DNA of 64,000 nt from Halomonas korlensis (GCF_900116705.1 NZ_FPBP01000014.1:34666-98665); one strand, 5' to 3'. Positions 39,613 through 61,096 are shown, counted from the stretch's first letter. Program-made: numbers and translations. The notes: generated by a model not told the origin, from the sequence alone.

Positions 39613-40022
39613 ATCACCGTCCGTTTCACAAAGGTGGTGGAGACCGGGAACTTCTGCGCCGCGAGAGCGAACGCCTCGCGGGCCAGCTCCTCGGACACGC
39701 CTTCGATCTCGTACAGGACCCGACCCGGCTGAATCTGGGCGACCCAGTACTCGACCGAGCCCTTGCCCTTACCCATACGGACTTCGAGCGGCTTCTTGGA
39801 AATCGGCTTGTCCGGGAACACCCGAATCCAGATCTTGCCACCACGCTTGACGTGACGAGTGATCGCACGCCGCCCCGCCTCGATCTGGCGAGCGGTGACG
39901 CGGCCCCGGCCGGTGGCCTTGAGCCCGTACTCACCGAAACTCACCTTGCTTCCGCGATGCGCCAGGCCACGGTTGCGACCCTTCTGCATCTTGCGGAACT
40001 TCATACGCTTGGGTTGTAACAT
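39609..40022 (-). CDS. rplP: 50S ribosomal protein L16
   Basis: L16 helps form the A-site region of the peptidyl transferase centre. The 137-residue product has [19 protein letters not shown], the arginine-rich [34 protein letters not shown] block and [13 protein letters not shown]. The Arg hydroxylated by YcfD in E. coli lies in the conserved [15 protein letters not shown] part. Confidence 0.98.
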   Translation of the reverse strand: MLQPKRMKFRKMQKGRNRGLAHRGSKVSFGEYGLKATGRGRVTARQIEAGRRAITRHVKRGGKIWIRVFPDKPISKKPLEVRMGKGKGSVEYWVAQIQPGRVLYEIEGVSEELAREAFALAAQKFPVSTTFVKRTVM

Positions 40023-40037
40023 CGACTCGCTCTCCCC

Positions 40038-40736
40038 TTATCTGGAACCTTTCTTCTTGGAGGGCGCTGCCTGCGGCTGCTTCGCCTTGGCGCGGACCTC
40101 CTCGATGCCCCCGAGGATTTCACCCTTGAAGACCCAGACCTTGACACCAATGATGCCGTAGGTGGTCTTGGCCTCGTAGGCGGCGTAGTCGATGTCCGCA
40201 CGCAGGGTATGCAGCGGAACACGACCTTCCCGATACCACTCGGTACGCGCGATTTCCGCACCGCCGAGACGACCCGACAGCATCACCTTGATACCGCCTG
40301 CGCCGAGGCGCATGGAGTTCTGCACGGCACGCTTCATGGCACGACGGAACATCACGCGGCGCTCGAGCTGGCCGGCGATGTTCTGCGCCACGAGCATGGC
40401 ATCCAGCTCGGGCTTGCGAATTTCCTCGATGTTGACGTGCACGGGCACGCCCATCATCGCGGTGACTTCGCGGCGCAGCCGATCGACGTCCTCACCCTTC
40501 TTGCCGATCACGATGCCCGGGCGGGCAGTGTGAATGGTAATGCGGGCATTATTGGCCGGACGCTCGATGTGGATACGGCTCACGGACGCATTCTTCAAGC
40601 GCTTCTCGAGGAAGCTACGCACTTCGAGATCGCTGTTGAGCTTATCGGCATAGGCGCCGCGCTCGGCATACCAGACTGACGTATGGTCTTTGACGATACC
40701 CAGCCGAATGCCTGTTGGATTGACTTTTTGACCCAT
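40038..40736 (-). CDS. rpsC: 30S ribosomal protein S3
   Basis: S3 forms part of the mRNA entry channel. The 232-residue product has the KH domain with GXXG loop [16 protein letters not shown] and the C-terminal domain [34 protein letters not shown] basic tail (PSKKKGSR) ends it. Confidence 0.98.
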   Translation of the reverse strand: MGQKVNPTGIRLGIVKDHTSVWYAERGAYADKLNSDLEVRSFLEKRLKNASVSRIHIERPANNARITIHTARPGIVIGKKGEDVDRLRREVTAMMGVPVHVNIEEIRKPELDAMLVAQNIAGQLERRVMFRRAMKRAVQNSMRLGAGGIKVMLSGRLGGAEIARTEWYREGRVPLHTLRADIDYAAYEAKTTYGIIGVKVWVFKGEILGGIEEVRAKAKQPQAAPSKKKGSR

Positions 40737-40747
40737 CTGGTCGACTC

Positions 40748-41080
40748 CTACTTCTCGGCTACCTTGACGGTGATGTGGCAGGTGCGCTTCAAGATACGAT
40801 CCGCACGGCCCTTGGCGCGCGGCTTGATACGCTTGAGCGTCATGCCCTCATCGACGCAGACGGTCGAGACACGCAGCTCGTCGATATCCATGCCGTTATT
40901 TTCTTCCGCATTCGCGATGGCGGACTGCAGCACTTTACGAACCAGCTTGGCAGCCTTCTTCGGTGAGAAGGTCAGCAGGTCGAGCGCCTCGGCGACCGGT
41001 TTACCGCGCACCTGGTCAGCCACCAAACGGGCCTTCTGGGCGGATAACCGAGCGCCACGCAACTTAGCTGTGACTTCCAT
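40748..41080 (-). CDS. rplV: 50S ribosomal protein L22
   Basis: L22 lines the nascent peptide tunnel. The 110-residue product has [28 protein letters not shown] and the tunnel loop region [26 protein letters not shown], with no visible macrolide-resistance type deletion. Confidence 0.98.
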   Translation of the reverse strand: MEVTAKLRGARLSAQKARLVADQVRGKPVAEALDLLTFSPKKAAKLVRKVLQSAIANAEENNGMDIDELRVSTVCVDEGMTLKRIKPRAKGRADRILKRTCHITVKVAEK

Positions 41081-41098
41081 CTCTGAATCCTCTCTGGC

Positions 41099-41374
41099 TT
41101 ACCGTTTGGCTTTTCTGTCCGCCGCATGACCGCGATAGGTGCGGGTAGCAGCGAATTCGCCCAGCTTGTGGCCAACCATTTCCTCGGAGACATGCACCGG
41201 GACGTGTTGGCGACCGTTATGGACTGCAATGGTGAGCCCGACCATGTTGGGCAGGATCATCGAGCGACGCGACCAGGTCTTGATCGGTTTGCGATCGCTC
41301 TTCTCCACTGCAGTCTCAACCTTCTTCAAAAGATGAAGGTCAATAAAGGGACCTTTCTTCAGTGAACGTGGCAC
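41099..41374 (-). CDS. rpsS: 30S ribosomal protein S19
   Basis: S19 lies in the 30S head near the A site. The 91-residue product has [20 protein letters not shown], the [28 protein letters not shown] block and [20 protein letters not shown]. Confidence 0.98.
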   Translation of the reverse strand: MPRSLKKGPFIDLHLLKKVETAVEKSDRKPIKTWSRRSMILPNMVGLTIAVHNGRQHVPVHVSEEMVGHKLGEFAATRTYRGHAADRKAKR

Positions 41375-41407
41375 AGCCGTTACCTCTTGATGTCTTGGCG
41401 TTGGATC

Positions 41408-42238
41408 TTATTTCCGGGCCTTGCGGCGACGGACGATCAGCTTGTCGGTGCGCTTGTTCTTGCGGGTCTTGTGGCCCTTGGTGGGGATACCCCACGGGCT
41501 GACCGGGTGGCGACCCCCGCTGCTGCGGCCTTCACCGCCGCCGTGCGGGTGGTCCACCGGGTTCATGGCGACACCGCGAACGGTCGGACGCACCCCTCTC
41601 CAGCGCTTCGCACCGGCCTTGCCAAGCTGACGCAGGCTGTGCTCGGAGTTGCTCACTTCCCCCAGGGTCGCGCGGCACTCCGCCAACACCTTGCGTGTCT
41701 CGCCGGAGCGCAGACGCAGGGTGGCATAGTTGCCTTCACGGGCGACCAGCTGGGCGCTGGTACCGGCACTGCGAGCGATCTGGGCACCCTTGCCGGGCTT
41801 GAGCTCGATACAATGCACGGTGGAACCCAGCGGAATGTTACGCAGCGGCAAGGCGTTGCCTTTCTTGATCGCCGCGTTGACACCCGACTCGAGACGATCA
41901 CCGGCACTCACGCCCTTCGGCGCTATGATGTAACGGCGTTCGCCATCGAGATACTTGAGCAGTGCAATGTGCGCACTGCGGTTCGGGTCGTGCTCCAGGC
42001 GCTCGACGGTGGCGGGAACGCCATCCTTGGTGCGCTTGAAATCGACCAGCCGATAATGATGACGGTGGCCACCACCCACGTGACGGGTAGTGATGCGACC
42101 GCGGTTGTTACGGCCACCGGAGCGGGACTGCTTCTCGAGCAACGGCGCGTAGGCGCGGCCCTTGTACAGTTCCTCGCCGACGATCTTGACGACGTGGCGA
42201 CGACCGGCGGATGTGGGTTTAGTCTTGACGATTGCCAT
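41408..42238 (-). CDS. rplB: 50S ribosomal protein L2
   Basis: L2 is needed for subunit joining and peptidyl transfer. The 276-residue product has [22 protein letters not shown] in the N-part and the invariant [29 protein letters not shown] with the key His. Confidence 0.98.
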   Translation of the reverse strand: MAIVKTKPTSAGRRHVVKIVGEELYKGRAYAPLLEKQSRSGGRNNRGRITTRHVGGGHRHHYRLVDFKRTKDGVPATVERLEHDPNRSAHIALLKYLDGERRYIIAPKGVSAGDRLESGVNAAIKKGNALPLRNIPLGSTVHCIELKPGKGAQIARSAGTSAQLVAREGNYATLRLRSGETRKVLAECRATLGEVSNSEHSLRQLGKAGAKRWRGVRPTVRGVAMNPVDHPHGGGEGRSSGGRHPVSPWGIPTKGHKTRKNKRTDKLIVRRRKARK

Positions 42239-42255
42239 GATCCGTACTCCTGCCC

Positions 42256-42552
42256 TTATTCGGCGCCAGAGAAGTCTTCAAGGGTTTCGCCGGCGGCCAG
42301 TGTGACGTACGCCTTGCGATACCCCTTGCGATGACCCAGACCTTGCGCAGTGCGCTTGGTCTTGCCCTTCATGTTCAGCACCTGAACACGGTCGACCTTC
42401 TTGCCGAACAGCTCCTGAACGGCCGCCTTGATCTCGGGCTTGGTCGCGTCGCTGGCCACCTTGAACACGTACTGGTTGCGTTCGGCGGCCATCGCAGCCT
42501 TCTCGGTCACGTGCGGACCAAGCAGAACCTTGAATACACGTTCCTGGTTCAT
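42256..42552 (-). CDS. rplW: 50S ribosomal protein L23
   Basis: L23 is the docking site for trigger factor at the tunnel exit. The 98-residue product has the [43 protein letters not shown] core. Its start overlaps the rplD stop by 4 bp. Confidence 0.98.
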   Translation of the reverse strand: MNQERVFKVLLGPHVTEKAAMAAERNQYVFKVASDATKPEIKAAVQELFGKKVDRVQVLNMKGKTKRTAQGLGHRKGYRKAYVTLAAGETLEDFSGAE

Positions 42553-43157
42553 GCCAGCTTCTCCTCGAATTTACGCAGAGCGGAGACGGTGACCAGCACC
42601 TTGTCGAAAGCCACCAGGCTCACCGGGTCGGCGGCCGCGGCGTCCACTACATCCACATTGGGAATGTTGCGGGCGGCCAGATAGAGCTTCTCGTCAAGCT
42701 CTTCGGTGACGATCAACACCTTCTCCAGGCCCAGATCTTCGAGCTTGGCGACTAGCTGCTTGGTCTTGGGGGCTTCAACGGCGAACTCATCGACGACCAC
42801 CAGACGTTCCTGGCGCACCAGCTCGGAGAGAATCGAGCGCATGGCCGCACGGTACATCTTGCGGTTGACCTTCTGGGAATGGTCCTGCGGACGTGCCGCG
42901 AAGGTCACACCGCCCCCACGCCAGATTGGCGAACGGATGGTACCGGCACGCGCACGTCCGGTGCCCTTCTGACGCCACGGCTTCTTGCCGCCGCCGCGCA
43001 CGTCGGAGCGATTCTTCTGGGCGCGAGTCCCCTGACGAGCACCGGCCAGATAGGCGGTGACGACCTGGTGCACGAGTGCCTCGTTGAATTCTTTGCCAAA
43101 GGTGGCATCGGATACTTCGACGGTTCCGGCGCCTGCACCTGCAAGATTCAGATTCAT
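42549..43157 (-). CDS. rplD: 50S ribosomal protein L4
   Basis: L4 lines the tunnel and, in E. coli, represses its own S10 operon. The 202-residue product has the [32 protein letters not shown] loop that reaches into the tunnel, then the Rossmann-like half. It lies 15 bp after rplC. Confidence 0.98.
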   Translation of the reverse strand: MNLNLAGAGAGTVEVSDATFGKEFNEALVHQVVTAYLAGARQGTRAQKNRSDVRGGGKKPWRQKGTGRARAGTIRSPIWRGGGVTFAARPQDHSQKVNRKMYRAAMRSILSELVRQERLVVVDEFAVEAPKTKQLVAKLEDLGLEKVLIVTEELDEKLYLAARNIPNVDVVDAAAADPVSLVAFDKVLVTVSALRKFEEKLA

Positions 43158-43172
43158 CGGTCTCTATCCCCT

Positions 43173-43811
43173 TCAGCGAGCTTTCACGGCGCTGTGCACG
43201 ACAACGTCACTGCCAGTGGCGCCAGGCACGGCGCCCTTGACCAGCAACAGGTTACGTTCGGTGTCGACACGCACGACTTCGAGACTCTGGACGGTGCAAC
43301 GCACGTTGCCCATCTGGCCGGCCATCTTCTTGCCCTTGAACACGCGTCCAGGGGTCTGGCACATACCGATGGAGCCCGGCGCGCGATGCGACAGGGAGTT
43401 ACCGTGAGTATTGTCTTGGGTGCGGAAATTCCAGCGCTTGACGGCGCCCTGGAAGCCCTTGCCCTTGGAGGTGCCGGTCACGTCGATCATCTGACCAGCT
43501 TCAAAGAGGGATACGGTGAGTTCGCCACCCACTTCGGGAGCCTCGACGCCTTCGGGAAGGCGAAACTCCATCAGTGAACGGCCAGCCTCGACACCTGCCT
43601 TGGCGAATTGCCCAGCCTGGGCTTTCGTCAGGTGCTTGGCCTTGCGGGAGCCGGTTGTCACCTGAATCGCAGCATAACCATCATTCTCGACGGTCTTGAC
43701 GCGAGTCACGCGATTCGGATCAACCTCGATCACGGTCACGGGCACGGATGCGCCGTCTTCGGTGAAGACACGGGTCATCCCGGCCTTCTTACCGACTAAA
43801 CCGATAGTCAT
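43173..43811 (-). CDS. rplC: 50S ribosomal protein L3
   Basis: L3 is an early-assembly protein that reaches the peptidyl transferase centre. The 212-residue product has [40 protein letters not shown] (with the Gln methylated by PrmB in E. coli) and [22 protein letters not shown]. Confidence 0.98.
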   Translation of the reverse strand: MTIGLVGKKAGMTRVFTEDGASVPVTVIEVDPNRVTRVKTVENDGYAAIQVTTGSRKAKHLTKAQAGQFAKAGVEAGRSLMEFRLPEGVEAPEVGGELTVSLFEAGQMIDVTGTSKGKGFQGAVKRWNFRTQDNTHGNSLSHRAPGSIGMCQTPGRVFKGKKMAGQMGNVRCTVQSLEVVRVDTERNLLLVKGAVPGATGSDVVVHSAVKAR

Positions 43812-43971
43812 TCTCAGTCTCCTTTAGTGTACGGGGCTATCACCCGCTATGGCTGCCCTTTCCAGAGCATTCCACTAGCACGTTGTATGACGCCATCGCG
43901 GCGTGGCGGCTGCTGATCGCCTCGAATTCTGAGGTAGGGCGAACGCTGGGCCGCGAGTGTCTAGTGTGGTC
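43812..43971 (-). other. Unusually long rpsJ-rplC spacer with a hairpin
   Basis: The gap is 160 bp, whereas rpsJ and rplC are usually 20-40 bp apart. No short gene fits. A stem CGCCA/TGGCG with an 8-nt loop is visible at 43891-43908. A leader-type control site or a processing site is possible. The ribosome site of rplC (AGGAGA) is at the rplC side. Confidence 0.5.
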
Positions 43972-44283
43972 TTAGTCGAGCTTGATCTGCACGTCGACGC
44001 CGGCGGCGAGGTCGAGCTTCATCAAGGCATCAACGGTTTTTTCCGTGGGCTCGACGATATCGAGAACACGCTTGTGGGTGCGAATCTCATACTGGTCGCG
44101 CGCGTCCTTGTTGACGTGCGGCGAGATCAGGATGGTATAGCGCTCACGATTGGTCGGCAGCGGAATCGGCCCGCGCACCTGGGCACCGGTACGCTTGGCG
44201 GTTTCCACGATCTCCGCGGCGGACTGATCGATCAGGCGATGGTCGAAAGCCTTCAACCGAATGCGAATCTTCTGGTTCTGCAT
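43972..44283 (-). CDS. rpsJ: 30S ribosomal protein S10
   Basis: S10 lies in the 30S head and also acts with NusB in antitermination. The 103-residue product has [40 protein letters not shown] and the [25 protein letters not shown] block. The ATG at 44283 was preferred over the longer frame because the latter begins in the promoter leader. Confidence 0.98.
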   Translation of the reverse strand: MQNQKIRIRLKAFDHRLIDQSAAEIVETAKRTGAQVRGPIPLPTNRERYTILISPHVNKDARDQYEIRTHKRVLDIVEPTEKTVDALMKLDLAAGVDVQIKLD

Positions 44284-44344
44284 TCCTAAACTCCAATGGA
44301 TATCGACGGCGCGAGCCGTCCACCCACGCATTCAAAGGATGCGC

Positions 44345-44373
44345 ATTATAGGCACGTCGTTAGCGAGTGTCAA
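44345..44373 (-). promoter_or_regulatory. S10 operon promoter (full consensus)
   Basis: On the minus strand TTGACA (44368-44373) and TATAAT (44345-44350) are separated by 17 bp, a perfect sigma-70 consensus. Transcription would begin about 55 nt before rpsJ. The short leader has a hairpin GACGGC-TCGC-GCCGTC, which may be part of L4-type control. Confidence 0.85.
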
Positions 44374-44394
44374 CCGAACGCTACAGTGCGTAGA

Positions 44395-44418
44395 AAGGGG
44401 GTCCCTTGGGACCCCCTT
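44395..44418 (-). terminator. Terminator after tuf
   Basis: A perfect 11-bp stem AAGGGGGTCCC/GGGACCCCCTT with a 2-nt middle lies 24 bp after the tuf stop and ends the str operon before the S10 promoter. Confidence 0.8.
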
Positions 44419-44441
44419 CGATCAAACAGTCGTCAAACGAC

Positions 44442-45635
44442 TTACTTGATGATCTTGGCCACGACGCCGGCGCCGACGGTACGGCCACCTTCACGGATGG
44501 CGAAGCGCAGGCCGTCATCCATGGCGATCGGGGCGATCAGGGTGACCACCATCTGGACATTGTCGCCCGGCATGACCATCTCGACGCCTTCCGGCAGTTC
44601 ACAGGTACCGGTGATGTCGGTGGTACGGAAGTAGAACTGCGGACGATAGCCCTTGAAGAACGGCGTATGACGACCACCCTCTTCCTTGGACAGCACGTAG
44701 ACTTCGGCTTCGAACGTGGTGTGCGGGGTGATGGTGCCCGGCTTGGCCAGGACCTGACCACGCTCGACGTCGTCACGCTTGGTGCCGCGCAGCAGGGCGC
44801 CGACGTTCTCACCGGCACGCCCCTCGTCGAGCAGCTTGCGGAACATTTCCACACCGGTCACGACGGTCTTGACGGTGTCCTTGATGCCGACGATCTCGAC
44901 TTCCTCGCCCGCCTTGACGACGCCGCGCTCGACACGACCGGTCACGACCGTACCACGACCCGAAATCGAGAATACGTCCTCGATCGGCATCAGGAACGGC
45001 TGGTCGATGGCACGCTCGGGCTCCGGAATGTAGTCGTCCAGCGCCTTGATCAGGCTGGCAACGGCGGTGGTACCCATGCCGTTGTCGTCCTTGCCTTCCA
45101 GGGCCATGAGGGCGGAACCGGTGATGATCGGGGTGTCGTCACCCGGGAAGTCGTACTGGTCGAGGAGCTCGCGAACTTCCATTTCGACCAGCTCGAGCAG
45201 CTCCTCGTCATCGACCATGTCGGCCTTGTTCAGGAACACGACGATGTACGGCACGCCGACCTGACGCGACAGCAGGATGTGTTCGCGAGTCTGCGGCATG
45301 GGGCCGTCGGCAGCGGAACAGACCAGAATCGCGCCGTCCATCTGGGCGGCACCGGTGATCATGTTCTTGACGTAATCGGCGTGCCCCGGGCAGTCGACGT
45401 GAGCGTAGTGACGCGTCTCGGACTGGTACTCGACGTGCGAGGTGGCGATGGTGATGCCGCGCTCACGCTCTTCCGGCGCATTGTCGATGGCGTCGAACTC
45501 GCTCCAGTCACCACCGAAGACCTCGGCGGAAACACGGGTCAGGGCCGCAGTCAGCGTGGTCTTGCCGTGGTCGACGTGACCGATTGTGCCGACGTTGATA
45601 TGCGGTTTGGTACGTTCAAATTTTGCCTTAGCCAC
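44442..45635 (-). CDS. tuf: Elongation factor Tu
   Basis: EF-Tu brings aminoacyl-tRNA to the ribosome. The 397-residue product has G1 GHVDHGKT, the ERGITI effector segment, G3 DCPGHADY and G4 NKAD. It is the last gene of the str operon (tufA position), 30 bp after fusA. It is the only tuf copy in the window. Confidence 0.99.
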   Translation of the reverse strand: MAKAKFERTKPHINVGTIGHVDHGKTTLTAALTRVSAEVFGGDWSEFDAIDNAPEERERGITIATSHVEYQSETRHYAHVDCPGHADYVKNMITGAAQMDGAILVCSAADGPMPQTREHILLSRQVGVPYIVVFLNKADMVDDEELLELVEMEVRELLDQYDFPGDDTPIITGSALMALEGKDDNGMGTTAVASLIKALDDYIPEPERAIDQPFLMPIEDVFSISGRGTVVTGRVERGVVKAGEEVEIVGIKDTVKTVVTGVEMFRKLLDEGRAGENVGALLRGTKRDDVERGQVLAKPGTITPHTTFEAEVYVLSKEEGGRHTPFFKGYRPQFYFRTTDITGTCELPEGVEMVMPGDNVQMVVTLIAPIAMDDGLRFAIREGGRTVGAGVVAKIIK

Positions 45636-45665
45636 TGCTATAACCTCTTTACGTTAGCTAAACGG

Positions 45666-47786
<2,121 letters not shown>

Positions 47787-47876
47787 GTTGTAACTCCCCG
47801 TTAGTTGGCGATGTGCCTTGAATCTGCGCCGTCGCGCGTCATACCCTGCGCAGCGGCATGCTCAGAAACCAAGCAC

Positions 47877-48347
47877 TTAGAAGCGATAGTGAGAGAAGGC
47901 CTTGTTGGCTTCTGCCATACGATGCACGTCTTCACGCTTCTTGACGGCCGAGCCCTTACCTTCGGCGGCGTCCAGCATCTCACCCGCCAGACGCAATACC
48001 ATTGTCTTCTCGCCACGGCGACGTGCCGCATCCACCAGCCAGCGCATGGCCAGTGCATGACGACGCGAGGGACGGACTTCCACCGGCACCTGATAGGTCG
48101 CACCACCAACGCGGCGGGACTTCACCTCAACCATGGGCTGGATAGCTTCCAGCGCTTTCTCGAAGATCTCCAGCGGCTCTTCCTTGCTACGCTCGGCAAC
48201 CCTGTCCAGCGCACCATAGACGATCCGCTCGGCAACGGATTTCTTGCCGCCGTACATCAGGTGGTTCATGAACTTGGCGAGACGCTCACTTCCGAACTTG
48301 GGATCCGGAAGGATCTCGCGCTTCGCTGCTACTCTTCTTCTAGGCAT
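47877..48347 (-). CDS. rpsG: 30S ribosomal protein S7
   Basis: S7 nucleates the 30S head and, in E. coli, represses its operon by binding the rpsL-rpsG gap. The 156-residue product has [40 protein letters not shown] and [19 protein letters not shown]. The gap to rpsL is 135 bp, consistent with an S7 site though I did not model it. Confidence 0.98.
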   Translation of the reverse strand: MPRRRVAAKREILPDPKFGSERLAKFMNHLMYGGKKSVAERIVYGALDRVAERSKEEPLEIFEKALEAIQPMVEVKSRRVGGATYQVPVEVRPSRRHALAMRWLVDAARRRGEKTMVLRLAGEMLDAAEGKGSAVKKREDVHRMAEANKAFSHYRF

Positions 48348-48482
48348 GATAAGCCCTCTGTAAAGGGTCCTTCAGGTAAACCCGAGACGATTGCCGTAGG
48401 CAGTGCTCGACCTTACTCTTATCAGACCGATGCCATGTTTCTGTCAGGCCGACCGAAAGGCCAGCCAAGTCGCGTCCTGGCG

Positions 48483-48857
48483 TTAAACCTTCGGGCGCTT
48501 GGTGCCGTACTTGGAACGGCCCTGCTTGCGGTTCTGCACGCCGGAGGTATCCAGAGCGCCACGCACGGTGTGATAACGCACACCGGGAAGGTCCTTGACG
48601 CGGCCGCCGCGAATCAGGACCACGGAGTGCTCCTGAAGATTGTGACCTTCACCGCCGATGTAGGAAGACACCTCGAAGCCGTTGGTCAGGCGCACGCGGC
48701 AAACCTTGCGCAGGGCCGAGTTGGGCTTCTTCGGGGTAGTCGTATAAACGCGGGTGCAAACGCCGCGCTTCTGCGGGCAGGCCTGAAGCGCCGGCACGTC
48801 ACTCTTGCTGACGGGGCGCTTGCGCGGCTTGCGCACGAGCTGATTGATCGTTGCCAT
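48483..48857 (-). CDS. rpsL: 30S ribosomal protein S12
   Basis: S12 controls decoding accuracy. The 124-residue product has [22 protein letters not shown] and [17 protein letters not shown], both with the wild-type Lys residues where streptomycin-resistance changes usually fall. It is the first gene of the str operon. Confidence 0.98.
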   Translation of the reverse strand: MATINQLVRKPRKRPVSKSDVPALQACPQKRGVCTRVYTTTPKKPNSALRKVCRVRLTNGFEVSSYIGGEGHNLQEHSVVLIRGGRVKDLPGVRYHTVRGALDTSGVQNRKQGRSKYGTKRPKV

Positions 48858-48936
48858 GTTGTGTCGCTGACTCCAATGGGTTGCCTTGCCGTTACAGCGG
48901 GCGCGGGCGTACCCACCCCACTGTTAAAGGCTGCGC

Positions 48937-48966
48937 ATTCTAATGGCTGAGGCTGGCCGCCGTCAA
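48937..48966 (-). promoter_or_regulatory. str operon promoter
   Basis: On the minus strand TTGACG (48961-48966) and TAGAAT (48937-48942) are separated by 18 bp in the 156-bp rpoC-rpsL gap. Transcription would start about 70 nt before rpsL. Read-through from rpoC is also possible since I see no terminator. Confidence 0.6.
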
Positions 48967-49013
48967 GCCCGTCGCCCCATTGCCGCGGGACGACGGACTT
49001 GCGACCGACAACC

Positions 49014-53231
<4,218 letters not shown>

Positions 53232-53312
53232 AGGTCGGCTCCGTTGCGGAGTTGTCATGGGCGGGGGCAACCGAGCCCCCGCGGACCGTCATTCTGCGAA
53301 GCGTCGGTCGCC

Positions 53313-57392
<4,080 letters not shown>

Positions 57393-57550
57393 CTGTATTC
57401 CCCAGCTTGTTCACCATGGGTGACCGATGCGTGGTCGGCGCCACCCGACGGGAGCGGCTCCGTCAGGCGATGAAGGCAAGCGCCACGTCGGGTCGCTCGC
57501 CTTCGGAATTCGGCTGGCAGCTCTGCACATGCAAAGGCCAGTGACAACAG

Positions 57551-57584
57551 AAAAAGGCCGGCAGCGGGTGTCCCGCCACCAGCC
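57551..57584 (-). terminator. Attenuator-type terminator between rplL and rpoB
   Basis: On the minus strand a GC-rich hairpin (GGCTGGTGGCGGG with CCCGCTGCCGGCC) is followed by TTTTT. It lies in the 232-bp gap between rplL and rpoB, where E. coli also has a partial terminator that sets the ratio of L7/L12 to RNA polymerase. Partial read-through is inferred. Confidence 0.7.
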
Positions 57585-57624
57585 CTGGAAGCTTACGCAG
57601 CGCGTGAAGCCATGGGCACAAGAG

Positions 57625-57996
57625 TTACTTGAGCTCCACGCTCGCGCCGGCGTCTTCCAGCTTCTTCTTGGCCTCTTCGGCGTCGTCCTTGGACAGCCCT
57701 TCCTTGATGGTAGCCGGTGCACCATCGACGGCGCCCTTGGCTTCCTTGAGGCCCAGGCCAGTAATCTCGCGAACGGCCTTGATCACGTTGACCTTCTTGT
57801 CGCCGGCAGCGGTCAGCACGACATCGAACTCGGTCTGCTCTTCTTCGGCAGCGGCTTCGCCGCCACCGCCACCGGCCACGACGGCCGCTGCAGCGGACAC
57901 GCCAAACTTCTCTTCCATTGCTTCGATCAACTCGGCGACTTCCATCACGGACATGTCGGCGACAGCGTTGATGATATCTTCTTTGGTCAGTGCCAT
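57625..57996 (-). CDS. rplL: 50S ribosomal protein L7/L12
   Basis: L7/L12 forms the flexible stalk that recruits GTPase factors. The 123-residue product has the dimerising N-part [28 protein letters not shown], an Ala/Gly hinge, and the C-domain [28 protein letters not shown]. The ATG at 57996 was chosen over an in-frame upstream codon that has no family residues. Confidence 0.98.
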   Translation of the reverse strand: MALTKEDIINAVADMSVMEVAELIEAMEEKFGVSAAAAVVAGGGGGEAAAEEEQTEFDVVLTAAGDKKVNVIKAVREITGLGLKEAKGAVDGAPATIKEGLSKDDAEEAKKKLEDAGASVELK

Positions 57997-58086
57997 TGTC
58001 ACAGTTCCTAACTTTGCGGGAGCCCCGATCAAGCGGTGGCTCGAGGATTCAGTCTTCGATTCGGGCTGCGAGAATGAGTTCGCCGA

Positions 58087-58590
58087 TCAGGCGGCCTCTT
58101 CCTGCTTTTGATCACGCAGCGCCGCGAGGGTACGAACCAGCTTGCCTGCCGAGGCTTCTTTCATGACGGACATCAGCTTGGCGATCGCCTCATCGTAGGT
58201 CGGCAAGGTTGCCAGACGATCAAGATCGGCAGCCGGGATCAGCTCGCCTTCGTAGGCCAGCGCCTTGACTTCGAAATCCTTCTGCTGCTTACCAAATTCC
58301 TTGAACAGACGGGCAGCAGCGCCCGGATGATCATAGGAAAAGGCCAGCATGGTCGGACCCGAGAAGGTCTCATCCAGAATCTCCCAGGGAGTTCCGGACA
58401 GGGCGCGACGTGCCAGGGTGTTGCGGACAACACGGATCTGCACGCCATTCTCGCGGGCCTGCTTGCGCAGGTCGGTCATTGCACTGACCGCAACGCCACG
58501 AGAATCGGCAACGACGACGGAGAGCGCATCCTTGGCCGCTTCACTGACCTCGGCAACGATTGCCTTCTTGCCTTCGAGTGCTAGGGGCAC
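58087..58590 (-). CDS. rplJ: 50S ribosomal protein L10
   Basis: L10 is the base of the stalk and binds L7/L12 dimers through its C-terminal helix. The 167-residue product has [27 protein letters not shown] and [11 protein letters not shown]. The start is a GTG at 58590 (protein MPLALEGKK), with GGAG 8 nt upstream; there is no ATG nearby that fits. Confidence 0.95.
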   Translation of the reverse strand: MPLALEGKKAIVAEVSEAAKDALSVVVADSRGVAVSAMTDLRKQARENGVQIRVVRNTLARRALSGTPWEILDETFSGPTMLAFSYDHPGAAARLFKEFGKQQKDFEVKALAYEGELIPAADLDRLATLPTYDEAIAKLMSVMKEASAGKLVRTLAALRDQKQEEAA

Positions 58591-58897
58591 AGTGGTCACT
58601 CCTTCGTGCCGGAACCTCGCAATGAGAGCTCCGGTGGTTACCATCTCTCCCAGGCCACGCGAGCATGCTGCGGGCCGGGAGTCCTGGGTGATGGTGCTCA
58701 CCAGAGAACTGGCGGCCACACCATCTGCGCAGGCTTCCTGGGAGGAAGATTAAGCCACCCCCACGACGAGAGGCGGCACCTGCGGTCTTTGACGGCGCCC
58801 CGCCAGCAAGTGACGATTGCCGGAGCGGGAACCGCAAAGTTACTGCAACTTTCTCGATGGCTCTTGGGAGCCATCACGACCCACCTCGCGCCTGTAT
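58591..58897 (-). promoter_or_regulatory. rplA-rplJ gap with L10 leader
   Basis: This 307-bp gap has no gene. The part nearest rplJ, about 58600-58800, contains AATCTTCC and GCCTGCGCAGATGGTG-type sequence like the r-protein L10 leader of other gammaproteobacteria, where L10-L12 binds and blocks rplJ translation. Just after rplA a perfect 8-bp stem with a 4-nt loop (GATGGCTC/GAGCCATC, 58856-58875) is seen without a T tract. The leader call is by position and partial motif memory. Confidence 0.6.
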
Positions 58898-59590
58898 TCA
58901 GACCAGCGCGGAATGGTCGACGGTAAGACCCGGGCCCATGGTGCTGGACAGGGTTATCTTCTTTAGATAGATGCCCTTGGACGTGCTCGGCTTGAGCTTC
59001 TTGAGGTCGGCGACCAGCGCTTCCAGGTTGCCTTGGATTGCGGCAGCGTCGAAATCGACCTTGCCCAGCGTCGTGTGAATGATGCCATTCTTGTCGGTAC
59101 GGAAACGCACCTGACCGGCCTTGGCATTTCTCACGGCAGTGGCGACGTCCGGCGTGACCGTGCCGACCTTGGGGTTCGGCATCAGGCCACGTGGCCCCAG
59201 AATCTGGCCCAGCTGACCGACAACGCGCATGGCGTCCGGCGAGGCGACGACGACATCAAAGTCCATGACGCCCTTCTTTACCTGCTCGGCCAGATCTTCC
59301 ATACCGACGAGGTCGGCACCGGCTTCCTTGGCGGCGTCGGCATTGGCGCCCTGGGTGAAGACGGCAACCCGCACATCCTTGCCAGTACCGTTGGGCATGA
59401 CGGTGGCGCCACGCACGACCTGGTCGGATTTGCGCGGATCAACGCCAAGATTGATGGCGACGTCCAGCGACTCCTTGAACTTGACGGTGGACAGCTCGGA
59501 AAGCAGGGCCACGGCCTCTTCCAGGGAATAAGCCTTGTTCGTGTCGACTTTTTCGCTAATCTGCTGTGCACGCTTGCTAAGCTTGGCCAT
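58898..59590 (-). CDS. rplA: 50S ribosomal protein L1
   Basis: L1 forms the stalk at the E site and represses its own operon in E. coli. The 230-residue product has [36 protein letters not shown] and [20 protein letters not shown]. It lies 2 bp after rplK. Confidence 0.98.
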   Translation of the reverse strand: MAKLSKRAQQISEKVDTNKAYSLEEAVALLSELSTVKFKESLDVAINLGVDPRKSDQVVRGATVMPNGTGKDVRVAVFTQGANADAAKEAGADLVGMEDLAEQVKKGVMDFDVVVASPDAMRVVGQLGQILGPRGLMPNPKVGTVTPDVATAVRNAKAGQVRFRTDKNGIIHTTLGKVDFDAAAIQGNLEALVADLKKLKPSTSKGIYLKKITLSSTMGPGLTVDHSALV

Positions 59591-59592
59591 GA

Positions 59593-60024
59593 TCAGAGAC
59601 CCTCCACATTCAGGCCCATGCTGCGGGCACTACCGGCAATAGTACGCACAGCAGCGTCGAGGTCACTGGCCGTCATATCCGGCTCCTTGGTCTTGGCGAT
59701 CTCCTCGAGCTGCTCGCGGGTCACGGTGCCGACCTTCTTCTTGTTCGGCTCACCGGAGCCGGACTTGATGCCGGCCGCCTTTTTAAGCAGCACAGCCGCC
59801 GGCGGGGTCTTGGTGACGAAGGTGAAGCTGCGGTCGGAGTAGACCGTGATGACAACGGGCGTCGGCAGGCCCGGCTCGATGTCCTGAGTCGCCGCATTGA
59901 ACGACTTGCAGAACTCCATGATATTGACGCCGTGCTGACCCAGCGCAGGGCCCACGGGGGGACTCGGATTGGCCTTACCAGCTGCTACCTGCAGCTTGAT
60001 GTAAGCCTGTACTTTCTTGGCCAT
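59593..60024 (-). CDS. rplK: 50S ribosomal protein L11
   Basis: L11 is in the GTPase-associated centre and needed for the stringent response. The 143-residue product has the [43 protein letters not shown] start and the [12 protein letters not shown] end. Confidence 0.98.
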   Translation of the reverse strand: MAKKVQAYIKLQVAAGKANPSPPVGPALGQHGVNIMEFCKSFNAATQDIEPGLPTPVVITVYSDRSFTFVTKTPPAAVLLKKAAGIKSGSGEPNKKKVGTVTREQLEEIAKTKEPDMTASDLDAAVRTIAGSARSMGLNVEGL

Positions 60025-60113
60025 GTTGAACTCCAGTTGGGTAGTAGCGCCTCGCGGCTCCCCGGGTTATGCGATCGACCGTGTGACCGCCCTTCTGGCG
60101 CCAGACCGAGCGT

Positions 60114-60647
60114 TTACTCTTTCTCGACCTGCGCAAATTCCAGCTCGACAGGAGTGGAGCGTCCAAAGATCAGCACGCTGACCTGCACCCGACTCTTGTC
60201 ATAGTTGACCTCTTCCACCACGCCGTTGAAGTCGGCGAACGGACCATCGACCACGCGCACCGCCTGGCCGGGTTCGAAAAGCGTCTTGGGACGAGGCTTC
60301 TCTGTCCCGTCCTTGACGCGACGCAGGATGGCATCTGCCTCTTTCTGGCTGATCGGCGCTGGCTTCTCCTTCGTGCCACCGATGAAGCCCATCACGCGGG
60401 GCGTCTCGTTGACCAGGTGCCAGGTGCCATCATCCATTTCCATCTCGACCAGTACGTAGCCGGGATAAAATTTTCTTTCACTCTTGCGACGCTTGCCGTC
60501 GCGCATCTCGACGACTTCTTCGGTCGGCACGAGGATTTCGCCGAAGCGATCCTCCATGCCAAACATCTTCACGCGCTCGATCAACGAGCGCATTACATGC
60601 TTCTCGAAGCCGGAGTAAGCGTGAACGACATACCAACGCTTGGACAT
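60114..60647 (-). CDS. nusG: Transcription elongation factor NusG
   Basis: NusG binds the RNA polymerase clamp and links it to Rho or the ribosome. The 177-residue product has [18 protein letters not shown] in its NGN domain and a C-terminal KOW motif ([23 protein letters not shown]). The ATG at 60647 was chosen since the longer frame crosses secE. Confidence 0.98.
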   Translation of the reverse strand: MSKRWYVVHAYSGFEKHVMRSLIERVKMFGMEDRFGEILVPTEEVVEMRDGKRRKSERKFYPGYVLVEMEMDDGTWHLVNETPRVMGFIGGTKEKPAPISQKEADAILRRVKDGTEKPRPKTLFEPGQAVRVVDGPFADFNGVVEEVNYDKSRVQVSVLIFGRSTPVELEFAQVEKE

Positions 60648-60655
60648 GGAAGCTC

Positions 60656-61024
60656 CTAACCAATGACGCCGGACATCGCCCAGCCAAGTAGGGTGTCGAT
60701 CAGCCACAGCATCAGACCGACAACCAGCACGGCGACCAGCACGATAGCGGTCGTCTGTATGGTTTCGGGACGCGTCGGCCACACAACACGCTGAATTTCC
60801 TTCTTGGCGCTTCTGGCCAACTCGGTGAGCTCACGCCCCTTGGTGGTCGTCAGCGCCACCGCGGCAGCCGCAATGCTTACGACTACCACACCCAGCACGC
60901 GATAAATGATCGCTTGCTCGGCGAAATACGTATTGCCGACCACGGCGAGAACCAGCAGCGTGACGACAGCCGCCCATTTGAGCCCGTCGTGGCGCGACTC
61001 CTGCACCTCGGCGTTATGCTTCAT
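60656..61024 (-). CDS. secE: Preprotein translocase subunit SecE
   Basis: SecE clamps SecY in the translocon. The 122-residue product is the long, three-helix form seen in E. coli. The essential third-helix region [32 protein letters not shown] is present. It lies 8 bp before nusG and 72 bp after tRNA-Trp. Confidence 0.97.
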   Translation of the reverse strand: MKHNAEVQESRHDGLKWAAVVTLLVLAVVGNTYFAEQAIIYRVLGVVVVSIAAAAVALTTTKGRELTELARSAKKEIQRVVWPTRPETIQTTAIVLVAVLVVGLMLWLIDTLLGWAMSGVIG

Positions 61025-61096
61025 GAAAACGAGACTCCTCAGGGCGCAGCAATCGAAACGTGAAAGTATATGAGAACCCGCCAGCCTGGGGAAGAC

